Shown here: positions 35,231-45,582 of the stretch, piece by piece
How positions within the stretch are numbered: position 1 is the stretch's first letter
Layout of the letters: each line of letters begins with the position of its first letter
Assembly (NCBI RefSeq): GCF_024436395.1
Contig: NZ_JAFMZO010000003.1
Span: 310,001 to 374,000 of the forward strand
Source: Paradesertivirga mongoliensis
GTDB taxonomy: Bacteria > Bacteroidota > Bacteroidia > Sphingobacteriales > Sphingobacteriaceae
Reading direction: 5' to 3'
Length of the DNA: 64,000 bases
Translations under genes and position numbers: made by a program
Notes under the pieces: generated by a model
Told to the model about the DNA's origin: nothing
What the model saw: only the letters and a program-made list of their open reading frames with translations
The model's database searches: none

Positions 35231-37117
35231 ATGGATATTAAACCTACTACTATAACAGAAAATGCTGATATGTTTAACTGGCAGATGGCTGAAGTGTTAA
35301 ACAACATAAATATTGGTTTTTTTTCTAAAGATATTGCAAACAATAAATACCTCAGTATATCAGAAGGCTGTCCAAAGATCTATGGTTACACATTAGCCGA
35401 CTTCTACGAAAATGGAAATCTCTGGTATGAAGTGATACTGGATGAGGACAAGCATGTAACCGAAGAAGAGATAAGAGTACTTTCGAAGGGCGAAAAAAGT
35501 ACAGCAGAATACCGGATCCGCCATCGGGATAACAGTATCAGGTGGCTGGAAGTAAAGACTTTGCCTGTTTTTGAGGGCCAGGCACTCGCACGGGTTGAAG
35601 GTATCGTTTACGACATTACCGATCGCAAGAATACAGAAATCCAGATCATCAAAGCAAAAGAACTCTCAGAAAATATTCTCGATAGCCTGCCGGGTATTTT
35701 TTATTTATTTGATGAAGAGGGAAGATATGTGAACTGGAACAAAAATTTTGAGAAGATAACCGGATTTTCCGGCAATGAAATAGCGTCATTAAATCCTTTT
35801 AACCTGGTTATAACCGATGACCAGCTGGCATTAGAAAACGCTATCAAACAAGTTCTCGAAAATGGCTGGGGCGAGGTCGAAGCGCGCATGATAACAAAAA
35901 CCGGCAAGGTTTGCATGTATTATTTTACCGGCCAAAAAGTAGTTATTGAGGGTAAAAGCTGTGTGGCCGGAATGGGGATAGACATCTCAAAAAGAAAAGC
36001 TGCAGAAGAAAAACTACAGAAAAACGAGAAGATGCTATCGCATATCTTAGATTTAATTCCCCAATCGATTTTCTGGAAAGATGCCAGCTGTAATTTCATG
36101 GGAGGTAATAGTGTATTTGCCAGGATGGTAGGTGTTGAGGACGTTGCGCAGGTTAAAGGTAAAAACGACTATGATTTTTCATGGAGCACCGAAGAAGCAA
36201 AAAAGTACCAGAAAGACGACATGGCGCTAATGAAGAGTAAGAAACCCCGAATTCATTACATTGAAACCTTAACACAGAATAACGGCGAAACTACCTGGCT
36301 CGACACTACTAAAATCCCGTTGAAAGATCAAAACGATGAAGTTTACGGCATATTGGTGGTCATCGACGACATTACGGAGAAAAAATTAAAAGAGGACAAA
36401 CAGAAGAAAATTAATGAAGATCTGATTAAGAAAAATATTGGGCTGAAAGATTTCTCATATATAGTTTCTCATAACTTACGATCGCCGATCTCGAAAATAC
36501 TCGGCCTGGCCTCTCTCTTTGAAAAAGAAAATCAGGATGCTGGTTTGAATGACGAACTCATCGGGCACATTGTGAACGAGGTGTCGAACCTTGACATTAT
36601 TGTAAAGGATTTAAACTCCATTTTGGCGCATCAAAACTTAGGCGGGAGACTAATGGAAACCCTTTCGCTAGACCAGCTTATGCTCGAGTCGAAGCAATCT
36701 TTTGAAAATGAGATCCGCGAATCGGCAGCTCATATCTCTTATAATTTTGAGCGGGTAAAAACCGTAAAAACGGTAAAGAGCTATCTTCATAACATCTTGA
36801 ACAACCTCATTTGTAATGCTCTGAAATTTAAACACCCCGACAGGCCCCCTGCTATTCACATTGAGTCGTTTGATTATAATCAATTTGTATGCATAACCGT
36901 ACAGGATAACGGACTCGGAATTGACCTCGTCAAATATGGAAATAAAGTTTTCGGGCTTTATAACAATTTTCACCTGGGGACGGCCCATGGCCGGGGAATC
37001 GGGTTAACGCTGGCTAAAACCCAGGCAGAAGCCCTCGGCGGGACCATTGAGTTAGAAAGCTGCCTGGAAACCGGCTCTATTTTCAAAGTGTACCTTCCTC
37101 AAAAACCGGCGCACTAG
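35231..37117 (+). CDS. Soluble multi-PAS sensor histidine kinase
   Basis: This is a 628-residue kinase from the ATG at 35231 (a TTG precedes it). Three PAS segments with PAC-type ends are visible (about 10-135, 140-258, 262-390: SISEGCPKIYGYTLADFY, YVNWNKNFEKITGFSG, FWKDASCNFMGGNSVFARM). They are followed by a dimerisation/phospho-acceptor helix with His414 (SYIVSHNLRSP) and the ATPase domain with N box (NNLICNALKFKHPD), G1 (VQDNGLGID) and G2 (GRGIGLTLAK). No membrane segment or signal peptide is seen, so it senses a cytoplasmic signal. No response regulator is adjacent. Confidence 0.92.
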   Translation: MDIKPTTITENADMFNWQMAEVLNNINIGFFSKDIANNKYLSISEGCPKIYGYTLADFYENGNLWYEVILDEDKHVTEEEIRVLSKGEKSTAEYRIRHRDNSIRWLEVKTLPVFEGQALARVEGIVYDITDRKNTEIQIIKAKELSENILDSLPGIFYLFDEEGRYVNWNKNFEKITGFSGNEIASLNPFNLVITDDQLALENAIKQVLENGWGEVEARMITKTGKVCMYYFTGQKVVIEGKSCVAGMGIDISKRKAAEEKLQKNEKMLSHILDLIPQSIFWKDASCNFMGGNSVFARMVGVEDVAQVKGKNDYDFSWSTEEAKKYQKDDMALMKSKKPRIHYIETLTQNNGETTWLDTTKIPLKDQNDEVYGILVVIDDITEKKLKEDKQKKINEDLIKKNIGLKDFSYIVSHNLRSPISKILGLASLFEKENQDAGLNDELIGHIVNEVSNLDIIVKDLNSILAHQNLGGRLMETLSLDQLMLESKQSFENEIRESAAHISYNFERVKTVKTVKSYLHNILNNLICNALKFKHPDRPPAIHIESFDYNQFVCITVQDNGLGIDLVKYGNKVFGLYNNFHLGTAHGRGIGLTLAKTQAEALGGTIELESCLETGSIFKVYLPQKPAH

Positions 37118-37351
37118 CTACGTAACATTGTCTTCGTGGCAATGCTCAATGGCAAGGCCTATCTTAACCAGCAAATCAGGATCAACATGATGATCGTCTG
37201 CAGCCTGCCATGTCCCAAATTTATTAGAAATAAAAAAGCCCGAACCATTAGGGTAAATTATTCTAAATCCCGGTTCGTGATGATAGCTTTGCGGCCTGGC
37301 TTCTAAGAGCACTGGCATCCCGGTTGACGAATCTGTTATAGTAAACTTCAT
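37118..37351 (-). CDS. Small protein of unknown function
   Basis: The protein has 77 residues from the ATG at 37351, chosen because AGGAAA lies 6 nt upstream. A start 13 codons earlier is possible. It has a compact look with a Gly/aromatic core (GFRIIYPNGSGFFIS, FGTWQAADDHHVDP) and a His/Cys/Glu end (IEHCHED). No family is recognised. Its stop codon abuts the stop of the convergent kinase gene. Confidence 0.6.
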   Translation of the reverse strand: MKFTITDSSTGMPVLLEARPQSYHHEPGFRIIYPNGSGFFISNKFGTWQAADDHHVDPDLLVKIGLAIEHCHEDNVT

Positions 37352-37456
37352 GGCTTTTCCTATTGTGTAGATAAGTGCCGCAAAATTCATTCCTCTACAG
37401 GTAAATGGTCCTTATTTTTTTACAAGGAAACACGTTACAGGTTGATAAACACATGC

Positions 37457-37489
37457 ATAAAAAAAGGCAGGATACGAATACCCTGCCTT
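37457..37489 (-). terminator. Terminator of the first SusC/SusD cluster
   Basis: On the minus strand AAGGCAGG pairs with CCTGCCTT around a 10-nt loop, followed by T7. It lies just past the DUF1735 gene. Confidence 0.82.
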
Positions 37490-37510
37490 ATAATTTAAAA
37501 GAATCAAAAC

Positions 37511-38401
37511 TTAGCTTTGGTTTTTTACATATTTCCCCTCGAACCGATAAGTTACAGTGCCTTCTTTATAGGTGTACCAAATATCGAAGGTTTTCACTAC
37601 AGGGTTATAGGTTCCTCCGCCGCTTAGAAGCATAAAGTTCTTCCATGGCTTAACTTCGAGAGTATTATCGGCATTTACTTTAACGGAAACGCCCAAGTCG
37701 GTTGGCGCGGTTGCAGATCTTTCATCGTTTGCGGTGTGGATCAACCGAATGGTGTTATGGTTCAACGCCTTTAAAGTACGCGATGTTATAACCGGAGTTT
37801 TATCACCGTTTGATTGTTTTACGTATTCTCCTTCCATCTGATAACCACCAGAATAAGGGTTGTTTAGTGAAAAAGAGAACATCAATACGGTGTCCCTGAC
37901 TCGGATAGAAACATAATCTGGATGTGAGACTGACGCTACTTTAAAGGTAAGAGCATATTTTTCGTCCGGATCTAAAGGTTGCGTCTTTATGTATATCGGA
38001 ATATTGGCATATGTCTGTCCAGCTTTTATTGTAGCTGTAGTCTCGGGTATTCTATAAAAGGAATTTGCCAGATATTCATATCTAATATCGGTAGGACTAA
38101 ACAGATATAGAAAGTTGTATCTATCTATAGCTGCTGTTCCAGCCTCCGATACCGACACTTGTATGTCCCTGTCGGTTTCCTTACTGCCGCCAACCGCTAC
38201 TGTAATAAAAGTAGGAGCTTCTTCTGTCGCGGTTTCAAGATAAGGTAGCTTTACAATCGATAATGCCTCGTTATTCGATTGATTAGCTCCTACAAGATAT
38301 GCTTCTTTCTTATATTGTTCAATATCAAGCGGATCGGCCTCTTCACAGGAGGTAAAAGCCGCCGCGACCAGAAGGTATAGAAATATATTTATTCGTTTCA
38401 T
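37511..38401 (-). CDS. DUF1735 (BT_3987-like) surface lipoprotein
   Basis: This is the last gene of the first polysaccharide-utilisation-type operon. The 296-residue lipoprotein (AFTSCEEAD, acylated Cys at about 19) has an N-terminal BT_3987/DUF1735-like domain (about 60-165, GGSKETDRDIQVSV…AAIDRYNFLY) and a C-terminal domain of beta-strands (about 180-296; DUF4361-like by position and text). Proteins of this type are surface glycan-binding partners of SusC/SusD. It lies 26 bp after the SusD gene. The domain names are from family resemblance. Confidence 0.8.
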   Translation of the reverse strand: MKRINIFLYLLVAAAFTSCEEADPLDIEQYKKEAYLVGANQSNNEALSIVKLPYLETATEEAPTFITVAVGGSKETDRDIQVSVSEAGTAAIDRYNFLYLFSPTDIRYEYLANSFYRIPETTATIKAGQTYANIPIYIKTQPLDPDEKYALTFKVASVSHPDYVSIRVRDTVLMFSFSLNNPYSGGYQMEGEYVKQSNGDKTPVITSRTLKALNHNTIRLIHTANDERSATAPTDLGVSVKVNADNTLEVKPWKNFMLLSGGGTYNPVVKTFDIWYTYKEGTVTYRFEGKYVKNQS

Positions 38402-38427
38402 CTTAATTTCTTTAAAATCTTAATTAT

Positions 38428-40425
38428 CTACCAACTCGGATTTTGTACCAGTTTGGAATTCTTATCCAACGCATTCTTAGGGATCGGATAAAAGTACATC
38501 TTGAAATACCACTGTCTTCGCGTAAGCGGACTAGCAATTGCGGTGCGCGTATAGAACCTGTCTTTCTGCGAATCTGGCACTTTTACATTCATTCCAGTGA
38601 TGGTGGTGTTATAAGCTATTGGTGCGTCTAACCATCTTCGTAAATCGTGATAGCGGCGACCCTCGAATGCAAATTCAATTTTCCTTTCCAGTTTAATAGC
38701 ATCTCTGATACTCTCACGGCTCGCTGATTCCTGGGCGGTTAAACCAGGTAAGCCTGCCCTGTACCGTACTCTGTTAATGGCATTTGTAATTTCAGACAGA
38801 TCTCTGCTTACCGTTATTGAAGTTGCCGGATCCGTATAAGATCCATCGAGCTCATTTAAGGCCTCGGCATAATTTAAAAGAACCTCAGCATACCGGAACA
38901 TCGGAAATACTTTAGGTACTACTCCGGCACCATTGCGTATGTTGTCGGCATGATGGTTGTATTTAATAGCCGTATAACCGGTATGATTATAATCGTTTGG
39001 TTGGTTTGCATTAGGCGCTCCCTTACCATTAGAATAATAGGTAACTTCATAATTTCTCCAGGTTCCCTCACTTCCGGTATATGAAGTTCCTTTGAAATAT
39101 GAATGGTTAAAGCCGATGGTTGCGTAAAAACGCGGCTCGCGGTTGATATACATTCTAGGTGTATTTGCTACCAATTGCACGTCTGAATAGCTCCTTGTAG
39201 TGCCATAATTTGCGTAACGCGCGGCACCCGTCGGATATGGAAAAGCTACGCTAGAATTATTGACATCCCTACCATCTTTCATCCGGTATGAATCCACCAT
39301 CTCCTGAGTTACATTGAGGCCGTTTCCTCCACCTGATAAAGATAACGTAGATAACCACAGAGGTGAATCGCCAGTAAGAGGCTGAACGGATGTACACCAG
39401 ATAATTTCCGGATTATTGGAGGGTTGACTTTCGCCGATAAAAGTATATTTATACGAACGATACGGATCAATATCTCCGGCTCCATTAGGATAATTTGCTG
39501 TGGGCACTTCTGGAGCTAGCGGCTCTGTGTCTGCCGATTTTGGAAAGGTAAAAAGCTCATAGCGATTGGTACTTATGACTCTTTTGGCCGCCGCCGCCGC
39601 CTTTCCCCACTTGACATTATCTTTCGTCTGAGAAATAAAATTTGTTCCGTCGGACCTTTTCCAATCTGCATAAGATTGGTTGCCATTATACATCGGACTT
39701 GCTGCAGTCAATAGTACCCGAGACATCACGGCTAAAGCAGCTCCCGAGGTTGGGCGATACAAATCTGTTTGAACTTCCTTTTTATCCGGAAGAAGCTGGG
39801 AGGCAGTCTCCATATTCGTTATAATATACTCCACACAATCATCGTAACTGCTTCTCTCCCGGGAAAGACTCTCGCCATCGGCAAGCAGATCCGGAATACC
39901 GTCAGGAGGGATCACAGCCGGCCCGTATTGCTGGATAAGCAGATACATAAAATACCCTTTAAGGAAAGCCATCTCGCCGAGGTATTCCCTTTTTTGTATC
40001 GTAGATAACTCCTTGCACTCATCAAGCCGCGCAATAACAAGGTTCGCTTTACTGATGCCTTTGTACCAGGTTCCATAATTGTTAAAATAAGTGTTGGCTG
40101 TGAACGGAGTGATCTCATTCAAAAGAAATTTCATCCCCGCATGTCGATTGTCGTTCCAGGAAGCAAAATTTTCGTCTGATGCCAGCTGGAAAGGAGCCCA
40201 GGATTCCGTAAACAATCGATCTTCGTGAGGAAGATAGGCAGCGATACCATTCACATATTGACGGACTCTGTCAGCGTCTTTAAAGATACTGTCCACGTTA
40301 AGTTGGTCGTAAATGTATTCCTCAACATTGAGGTAGTCTTTCTTACACGAACTCATTCCTGCCACTACTATCAGTGCAATAAGGCAGTACTTAAATTCCC
40401 GTATATATCTTGATACTATTTTCAT
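38428..40425 (-). CDS. SusD/RagB-family nutrient-binding lipoprotein
   Basis: This is the substrate-binding lid of a SusCD outer-membrane importer. It has 665 residues with a lipoprotein signal (AGMSSCKKDYLN). The TPR-like helical part is typical (AFLKGYFMYLLIQQYGP…LADGESL), as is the late motif IKLERKIEFAFEGRRYHDLRRW followed by YPIPKNALDKN. It lies 20 bp downstream of the susC gene on the same transcript. The long form (over 600 residues) is usual for SusD proteins that bind larger glycans, but its ligand cannot be inferred. Confidence 0.92.
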   Translation of the reverse strand: MKIVSRYIREFKYCLIALIVVAGMSSCKKDYLNVEEYIYDQLNVDSIFKDADRVRQYVNGIAAYLPHEDRLFTESWAPFQLASDENFASWNDNRHAGMKFLLNEITPFTANTYFNNYGTWYKGISKANLVIARLDECKELSTIQKREYLGEMAFLKGYFMYLLIQQYGPAVIPPDGIPDLLADGESLSRERSSYDDCVEYIITNMETASQLLPDKKEVQTDLYRPTSGAALAVMSRVLLTAASPMYNGNQSYADWKRSDGTNFISQTKDNVKWGKAAAAAKRVISTNRYELFTFPKSADTEPLAPEVPTANYPNGAGDIDPYRSYKYTFIGESQPSNNPEIIWCTSVQPLTGDSPLWLSTLSLSGGGNGLNVTQEMVDSYRMKDGRDVNNSSVAFPYPTGAARYANYGTTRSYSDVQLVANTPRMYINREPRFYATIGFNHSYFKGTSYTGSEGTWRNYEVTYYSNGKGAPNANQPNDYNHTGYTAIKYNHHADNIRNGAGVVPKVFPMFRYAEVLLNYAEALNELDGSYTDPATSITVSRDLSEITNAINRVRYRAGLPGLTAQESASRESIRDAIKLERKIEFAFEGRRYHDLRRWLDAPIAYNTTITGMNVKVPDSQKDRFYTRTAIASPLTRRQWYFKMYFYPIPKNALDKNSKLVQNPSW

Positions 40426-40445
40426 ACTATAATAAATAAGGCCAA

Positions 40446-43400
40446 TTAAAAATTAAGATTCATTTGCAGAGTGTAAGTTCTCTGCATAGGATAGACCGAA
40501 CCATTTTCTGATGCCTGTTCAGGATCCCAGATCTTTAGCTTATCCCAAACTGCAAGATTATCTCCGATCAGACTTAAATTAATGGTTGAGATTCCTACCC
40601 TCCGTTTTAACCAATCGGAATCGAACCTGTAAGCTATTTCAGCATTCTTTAGGCGAAGAAAAGAAGCATCGGCCAGCCAGAAGGTAGATGCGCGATTATT
40701 ATTTGCATTTGCACCATAGCTTAAGCGCGGGAATCGTGCGTTCGGATTCTCGGTTGCAGGATTTCCGGAAACTGAAGCGGGAATCCAGCGATTGCTTTCC
40801 TCGCCTACCATTTGAAGTAAATTGCCTGATAACTCACCGGAAAACGGATAATAACCCGGTCCTCCAAGGAAGTAACTCACCTGATCCTGACCTGTGAAGA
40901 ACACATTAAAATTCCATTTTTTCCAGGTTACGGAAGTCGCAAAGCCGTAAATAGCTCTGGGCACGTTAGAATACTTAAGAGGCACAACATCGTCTGTGTT
41001 TATAATACCATCGTTATTTACATCCTTGTACTTTATGTCTCCCGGAAGATAATTCGCCATAAAGGTTTGCGTAGGGCTGCTGGCGATATCAGCCTCGTCT
41101 TTAAACAGGCCTAAAGCGATAAGTCCGCGTTGGACACCGTAGGGAACTCCCGTAAACGACTGATAGGGGAAATTTACTCCACTTTGCTCCCAGTGAGTAA
41201 CCTTATTCCGGGAAAAGGTAAGATTTCCGCGAAGAGTAAATCGGAGATCCTTATTTATTGTTTGATTATAGGCCAAGCTTCCATCAAAGCCCCATGATTT
41301 CATCGAACCTGCGTTGAGCCATGGACTTTGCGCCGCTCCTACCTCTTCCGGAAGCGTGACCCTTTGTTGGTAAATATCCTGTGCGTCTGTTAAAAACACA
41401 TCAGCAACAAGGTCAATTTTATCATGGAATAACCTCACATCTGCACCTACATCGTACTTGGTTGAAGTTTGCCATTTAAGCCCTTTGGTGCCCACCCTTG
41501 TTTCGAGAAAACCTAAGCCCCAATCGCTGATGGTCTGCTGAACAATGGTTTGATAGGGAAACCGCACCAGCCTGTTGTTATCTGCTGGATTCCGGATGCT
41601 TGCATTTCCAACTTTACCCCATGATCCACGTAGCTTAAAAAAGTTCACAACAGAAAGTCGTTCTTTCCACCAAGCATAGTTCGACGGCACCCATCCAGCA
41701 GAAAGTGCGGGGAATATGCCGTACTGGTCGCCTGGTTGAAAATTCTCAGAACCTGATAATCCAATATTCGCCTCGAAAAGATAGGTATCATTAAATCCAT
41801 AAGTTGCTCTGGCTGAAAGAGCCTGGTACCTTACTGGTATCACATTTTGAGACGCTATCGAATAGTTGGCGTCAGAGGCGGCATCCTGCTGCCTGTAAGC
41901 ATGTATCAACCCGGTTACATTATGTTTATTAAAAGTTCTGTTATAGTTAAACCGTGCTTCAACATAGGATTGTCTTCTGGCAACTGAAGGCTGATCATAA
42001 AAAGGATCTACACTTGTAATCGACCGAAGCGTTACCAGGCTTCCATCATTTGCTCTTCCGCCGTTTGGACCAGGCCGGAATGCCTCTGCTCCTCGCTTAG
42101 TTAACAGAGCTGTATGATTAGCTGTGTAAGTAAACGAGGCCAAAACATTCGCTGTAAGTCCATTAAGAACTGAATTTAAGTCTTGATTAAGATTTAACTT
42201 AACGTTCGCAACATTGGAGCTGAATCTATTGTAACCTGTGTAGTTTATCAAGTAATAAGGGGTTAGCTGGTTTCCCGTCAGTCCGTAAGCTGCCACATTG
42301 CCGTTACTGTACCGCACGGGTACGCTAGCTGGAGTGATCGCAGACAACGCATTCCATAATCCCCTTGTGTCAATCTGACCTCCTCCCGGAGTGTTATTTT
42401 TCACGATCGCATCATCCAAATTAAGACCTAATTTGGTAGTCTTCGTTAAATCGACATCAATATTTGCCCTAAAATTCAACTTCGTATATCTCGAGTTCGC
42501 GTCATATTTCGTAATATTATTATCCTGGGAGAAGAGCCCGTCTTTTCCCATGTACCCAATACTCATATAGTACCTGGCATTGGTTCCGCCGCCGGAAAGA
42601 TTTACGTTGTACTGATCCGATCTGGCGTAATCGTTCAGGATGACGTCCCTCCAGCTTACATCCGGGTATAGGTCCGGATCGAGCCCGGTTTTAAAAAGTT
42701 CCACTTCAGCGCTGGTATATTGCGGAGCAAGCCCTCTGCTCAAGCGGGCTTCATTCGCAAGTCTCGCATAGTCATACGACCCAAGATACTCTGGCATACG
42801 AGCAGAATGACTGAAAGTATTGCTAGCTCTGCCACTGATTTTAAGAGCCCCTGCTTTGCCTCTTTTTGTAGTAATAATTACCACTCCATTAGCTCCTCTA
42901 ATGCCATACACAGCTGTCGCAGAAGCATCTTTCAAAACCGAAAAACTTTCAATATCTACAGGATCAATATTATTTAGGTCGCCTTCTACCCCATCAACCA
43001 GAATTAAAGCTGCAGAACTCGCACCAAAAGTGCTGATACCTCTGATCCAGAATTCTGAGAAGTCGTTGCCGGGCTCGCCGCTGCGGGTAACAGCAACAAT
43101 GCCCGGAACCCTGCCGCCCAGCATGTTACTTAGAGATGTGGCAGGAATCTGCAGATCTTGCACGTTGACTGTGGTAACAGCTCCGGTAGTGGTTACCTTT
43201 CTCTGTGTTCCATGAGCTACTACTACCACTTCCTGAAGCGCAGAAACATTTTCTTTGAGGCCAATACGCAGTTTATCTTTGGACTCGGTAACCACGTACG
43301 AATAATCGTGAAAACCAACAAACCTAAAAATAACTGTAGCCCCTTTTTCGATATTCTGAAGCTTAAAGCGACCTTCCTCATCAGAGACTGCATTAATCGA

Positions 43401-43559
43401 AGTTGCATCTTTAACTACGATGGTAACCCCCGGCAACTCCTCTCCTTTTTCATCCATCACCGTTCCGGAGATGGTCAATTTTTCGGCTGTCTGTGCAGAC
43501 AGAACGCTTGTCTGCAAAATGAGCAAACAGCATATTAACATTATGTAAAATTTCTTCAT
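40446..43559 (-). CDS. SusC/RagA-family TonB-linked outer-membrane transporter
   Basis: This is the barrel partner of the adjacent SusD. The start is set at the ATG at 43559 (MKKFYIML…), which gives a good signal peptide ending at VLSAQ; the 20 codons before it would overlap the upstream gene. The 1037 residues comprise a carboxypeptidase-regulatory-like domain (about 27-110, ISGTVMDEKGEELPGVTI), a plug with the SusC signature SFSVLKDASATAVYGIRGANG, and the barrel to the C terminus (TLQMNLNF). No N-terminal STN domain is present, so it does not signal through an anti-sigma factor. Confidence 0.93.
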   Translation of the reverse strand: MKKFYIMLICCLLILQTSVLSAQTAEKLTISGTVMDEKGEELPGVTIVVKDATSINAVSDEEGRFKLQNIEKGATVIFRFVGFHDYSYVVTESKDKLRIGLKENVSALQEVVVVAHGTQRKVTTTGAVTTVNVQDLQIPATSLSNMLGGRVPGIVAVTRSGEPGNDFSEFWIRGISTFGASSAALILVDGVEGDLNNIDPVDIESFSVLKDASATAVYGIRGANGVVIITTKRGKAGALKISGRASNTFSHSARMPEYLGSYDYARLANEARLSRGLAPQYTSAEVELFKTGLDPDLYPDVSWRDVILNDYARSDQYNVNLSGGGTNARYYMSIGYMGKDGLFSQDNNITKYDANSRYTKLNFRANIDVDLTKTTKLGLNLDDAIVKNNTPGGGQIDTRGLWNALSAITPASVPVRYSNGNVAAYGLTGNQLTPYYLINYTGYNRFSSNVANVKLNLNQDLNSVLNGLTANVLASFTYTANHTALLTKRGAEAFRPGPNGGRANDGSLVTLRSITSVDPFYDQPSVARRQSYVEARFNYNRTFNKHNVTGLIHAYRQQDAASDANYSIASQNVIPVRYQALSARATYGFNDTYLFEANIGLSGSENFQPGDQYGIFPALSAGWVPSNYAWWKERLSVVNFFKLRGSWGKVGNASIRNPADNNRLVRFPYQTIVQQTISDWGLGFLETRVGTKGLKWQTSTKYDVGADVRLFHDKIDLVADVFLTDAQDIYQQRVTLPEEVGAAQSPWLNAGSMKSWGFDGSLAYNQTINKDLRFTLRGNLTFSRNKVTHWEQSGVNFPYQSFTGVPYGVQRGLIALGLFKDEADIASSPTQTFMANYLPGDIKYKDVNNDGIINTDDVVPLKYSNVPRAIYGFATSVTWKKWNFNVFFTGQDQVSYFLGGPGYYPFSGELSGNLLQMVGEESNRWIPASVSGNPATENPNARFPRLSYGANANNNRASTFWLADASFLRLKNAEIAYRFDSDWLKRRVGISTINLSLIGDNLAVWDKLKIWDPEQASENGSVYPMQRTYTLQMNLNF

Positions 43560-43588
43560 TGAAATGCTTGCTAGATTAATTAATTTGA

Positions 43589-44929
43589 TTATTCGATTGC
43601 CAGTTTGCGGAGGGTACATCCCCAGCTTTCACCGATAAACATGGCATTGTTTTCGTCCACCGCAAATGCATAAGGATAGTCAAACGTGGATAGCGCCGGG
43701 ATCCCGCTGGAAGCCCCCTGAACTCCGGGTATACCAGCTACAGTTGATACAAATCCGCTATTTTTATTAATCTTTCGAATAGTATGATTACTTGAATCGG
43801 CAATCCAGATGTTTCCGTCGAGATCTACCAATATGCCCGAACCCTGGTTAAACTGAGCATCGGTTCGGAAACCATCTGATCTGCCAAGGCCATTACCTGC
43901 ATACAATTCAACATCTCCTGCTTTAGACATTTTATACACCGAATGCTGACCTTGAACAGTGTAGTAAAAACAGTCCTCGATGGGGCTATATGACATGTAA
44001 TTATAATCACCGCTATTAGCCCCCGGAGTTACCGCTTTTATAATCTCCACATTAGTTGGATTCGCAATTTCCATTCTGCCGAAGGCGCCGCCTCTCTCTC
44101 TGAAATAAAGCCATTGTTCTTCATTGTCAAGGCAAGCCGACATGATTATCCCCGGAGCCGAGGCTATCTGAGCCGCGACAATCTTTGGAGCCCATAGCGT
44201 GTTTTTTTCGTAAACATATACACGATGAGGGAAGCTGCGGCCGATGGAATAGACTTTCGATCTGTCTTTCGTAATGGCAGGCTGTGTACCGTCAAAGCTG
44301 GTTTGAATAGTTATAATCTTATTAGAAGGAACAGAAATAAATCGAACCGTATTAACAAGCGATTCAAACGTGAGTAGTTCGTCATTGCCTAAAGCTGCAA
44401 TCCCAAATGTTCTGTTAATGCGTCCCTCTGCCAAAGATCCATCAGTAGCTCTTCCTTCGCCACGCACCCCGACAATATGGGAGACGTTTTCAGCTACGAG
44501 ATACTTAAAGGTCTTTGCTGTAGAAGCTGCTTTACCGTCAACCTCAACTCTGACGATGTTACTTCCACCGTTTTGCCGCGGAGCAAGGCAATAAATCGTT
44601 TCATTATTTATTCCGATTATCACCGCCTTTCGCTCGGTTTCATTATCCTTAAAAAAGACAGAAACCTTCGACTTATCGTTCCCGAAATTGGAACCCTTGA
44701 TCACAAACTTAGTTCTTATCCCGCCAGAGTCGGGCATGAACGTGTTTACTTCCACAGGAATCGCCGGATTATGGGCCACCCCTGTGAGCGGTGTTTCACC
44801 ATTTTCTTTACAACCGAGCATAACGGCGGTAAACGCAAATACCAGCAGTGCCACTGTGAGGTGTAAAGTCCCTCCTCTTGGCTTCCTTTCTAAAAATCCG
44901 CCAAATTTCGATAGCTTTTTTTGTTTCAT
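43589..44929 (-). CDS. IPT/TIG and NHL-repeat surface lipoprotein
   Basis: This is the first gene of the operon with SusC and SusD. The 446-residue protein has a lipoprotein signal (AVMLGCKENGE, Cys at about 40), an Ig-like IPT/TIG domain (about 58-140, PDSGGIRTKFVIKGSNFG…VEVDGKAAST), and then a beta-propeller with NHL-type repeats (for example ILVDLDGNIWIADSSNHTIRKI). Such proteins are often found beside SusC/SusD and are thought to bind glycan at the surface. The relatively long pre-signal N terminus (basic, about 20 residues) is unusual for a lipoprotein. Confidence 0.85.
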   Translation of the reverse strand: MKQKKLSKFGGFLERKPRGGTLHLTVALLVFAFTAVMLGCKENGETPLTGVAHNPAIPVEVNTFMPDSGGIRTKFVIKGSNFGNDKSKVSVFFKDNETERKAVIIGINNETIYCLAPRQNGGSNIVRVEVDGKAASTAKTFKYLVAENVSHIVGVRGEGRATDGSLAEGRINRTFGIAALGNDELLTFESLVNTVRFISVPSNKIITIQTSFDGTQPAITKDRSKVYSIGRSFPHRVYVYEKNTLWAPKIVAAQIASAPGIIMSACLDNEEQWLYFRERGGAFGRMEIANPTNVEIIKAVTPGANSGDYNYMSYSPIEDCFYYTVQGQHSVYKMSKAGDVELYAGNGLGRSDGFRTDAQFNQGSGILVDLDGNIWIADSSNHTIRKINKNSGFVSTVAGIPGVQGASSGIPALSTFDYPYAFAVDENNAMFIGESWGCTLRKLAIE

Positions 44930-45582
44930 ATAACGTGTTTAATAATTGGATTGGGTTAATCTTTAGCTTGGGATTCGACGGCATCAAAGGATAGGAAGAC
45001 GGGGCAATTTAAACAGCTCTCGTTACTATTTAATTTTCCTTTAACCTGATCAGCCTGCCGGCGATTATTCCCTGAATTTTAATCTCGTATTGGTTTACTG
45101 GTCGCGAAATTAGTTTCTCCGTACAATACGGGCCCTTTTCATCAGCAATGTTAAGCAAAGCGATGCTGGCTCAGGAGAGTGAAATTCGGTAAATGAGGGG
45201 GGTAAATTCGGAAACTGAAAAGATACTTAAGGGAAATGATTATACGCCGGTCTGAACCCGGCAATTGCAGGGTACAATATTTCGTGCCTGTTCTAAGGTT
45301 AAGGGCTTGTTTAAGAAACCTCCGACGAACTCATACTCTCTTGACCGCATCATATCTCTGTGATAAGGCTTTTATAGACTTCGAGGAACTGCCGTCCATT
45401 ATACAGACGCATTGAAATAAAAAAGGCTCTTGAGCTGGCCATTTTAACCAAAAGCCTGTCGACCAGAAAGTGCTGTATCGAATCGTCATCAATCAGACAT
45501 ACCAGGCACATAAAAAAATAAGAGGGTGGCTAAAATTTTAATTACTGATCGGCAATAGCTTCAAATTGATTACATTTCGCCA
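44930..45582. other. Long intergenic region upstream of the first SusC/SusD operon
   Basis: A 653-bp stretch without a convincing gene. It should hold the promoter and control sites of the operon starting at 44929. It contains a direct repeat of AAATTCGG 22 bp apart (45182-45189 and 45204-45211) and a GCCGG…CCGGC hairpin near 45253. No clear TAnnTTTG element was found on the minus strand. Confidence 0.5.
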
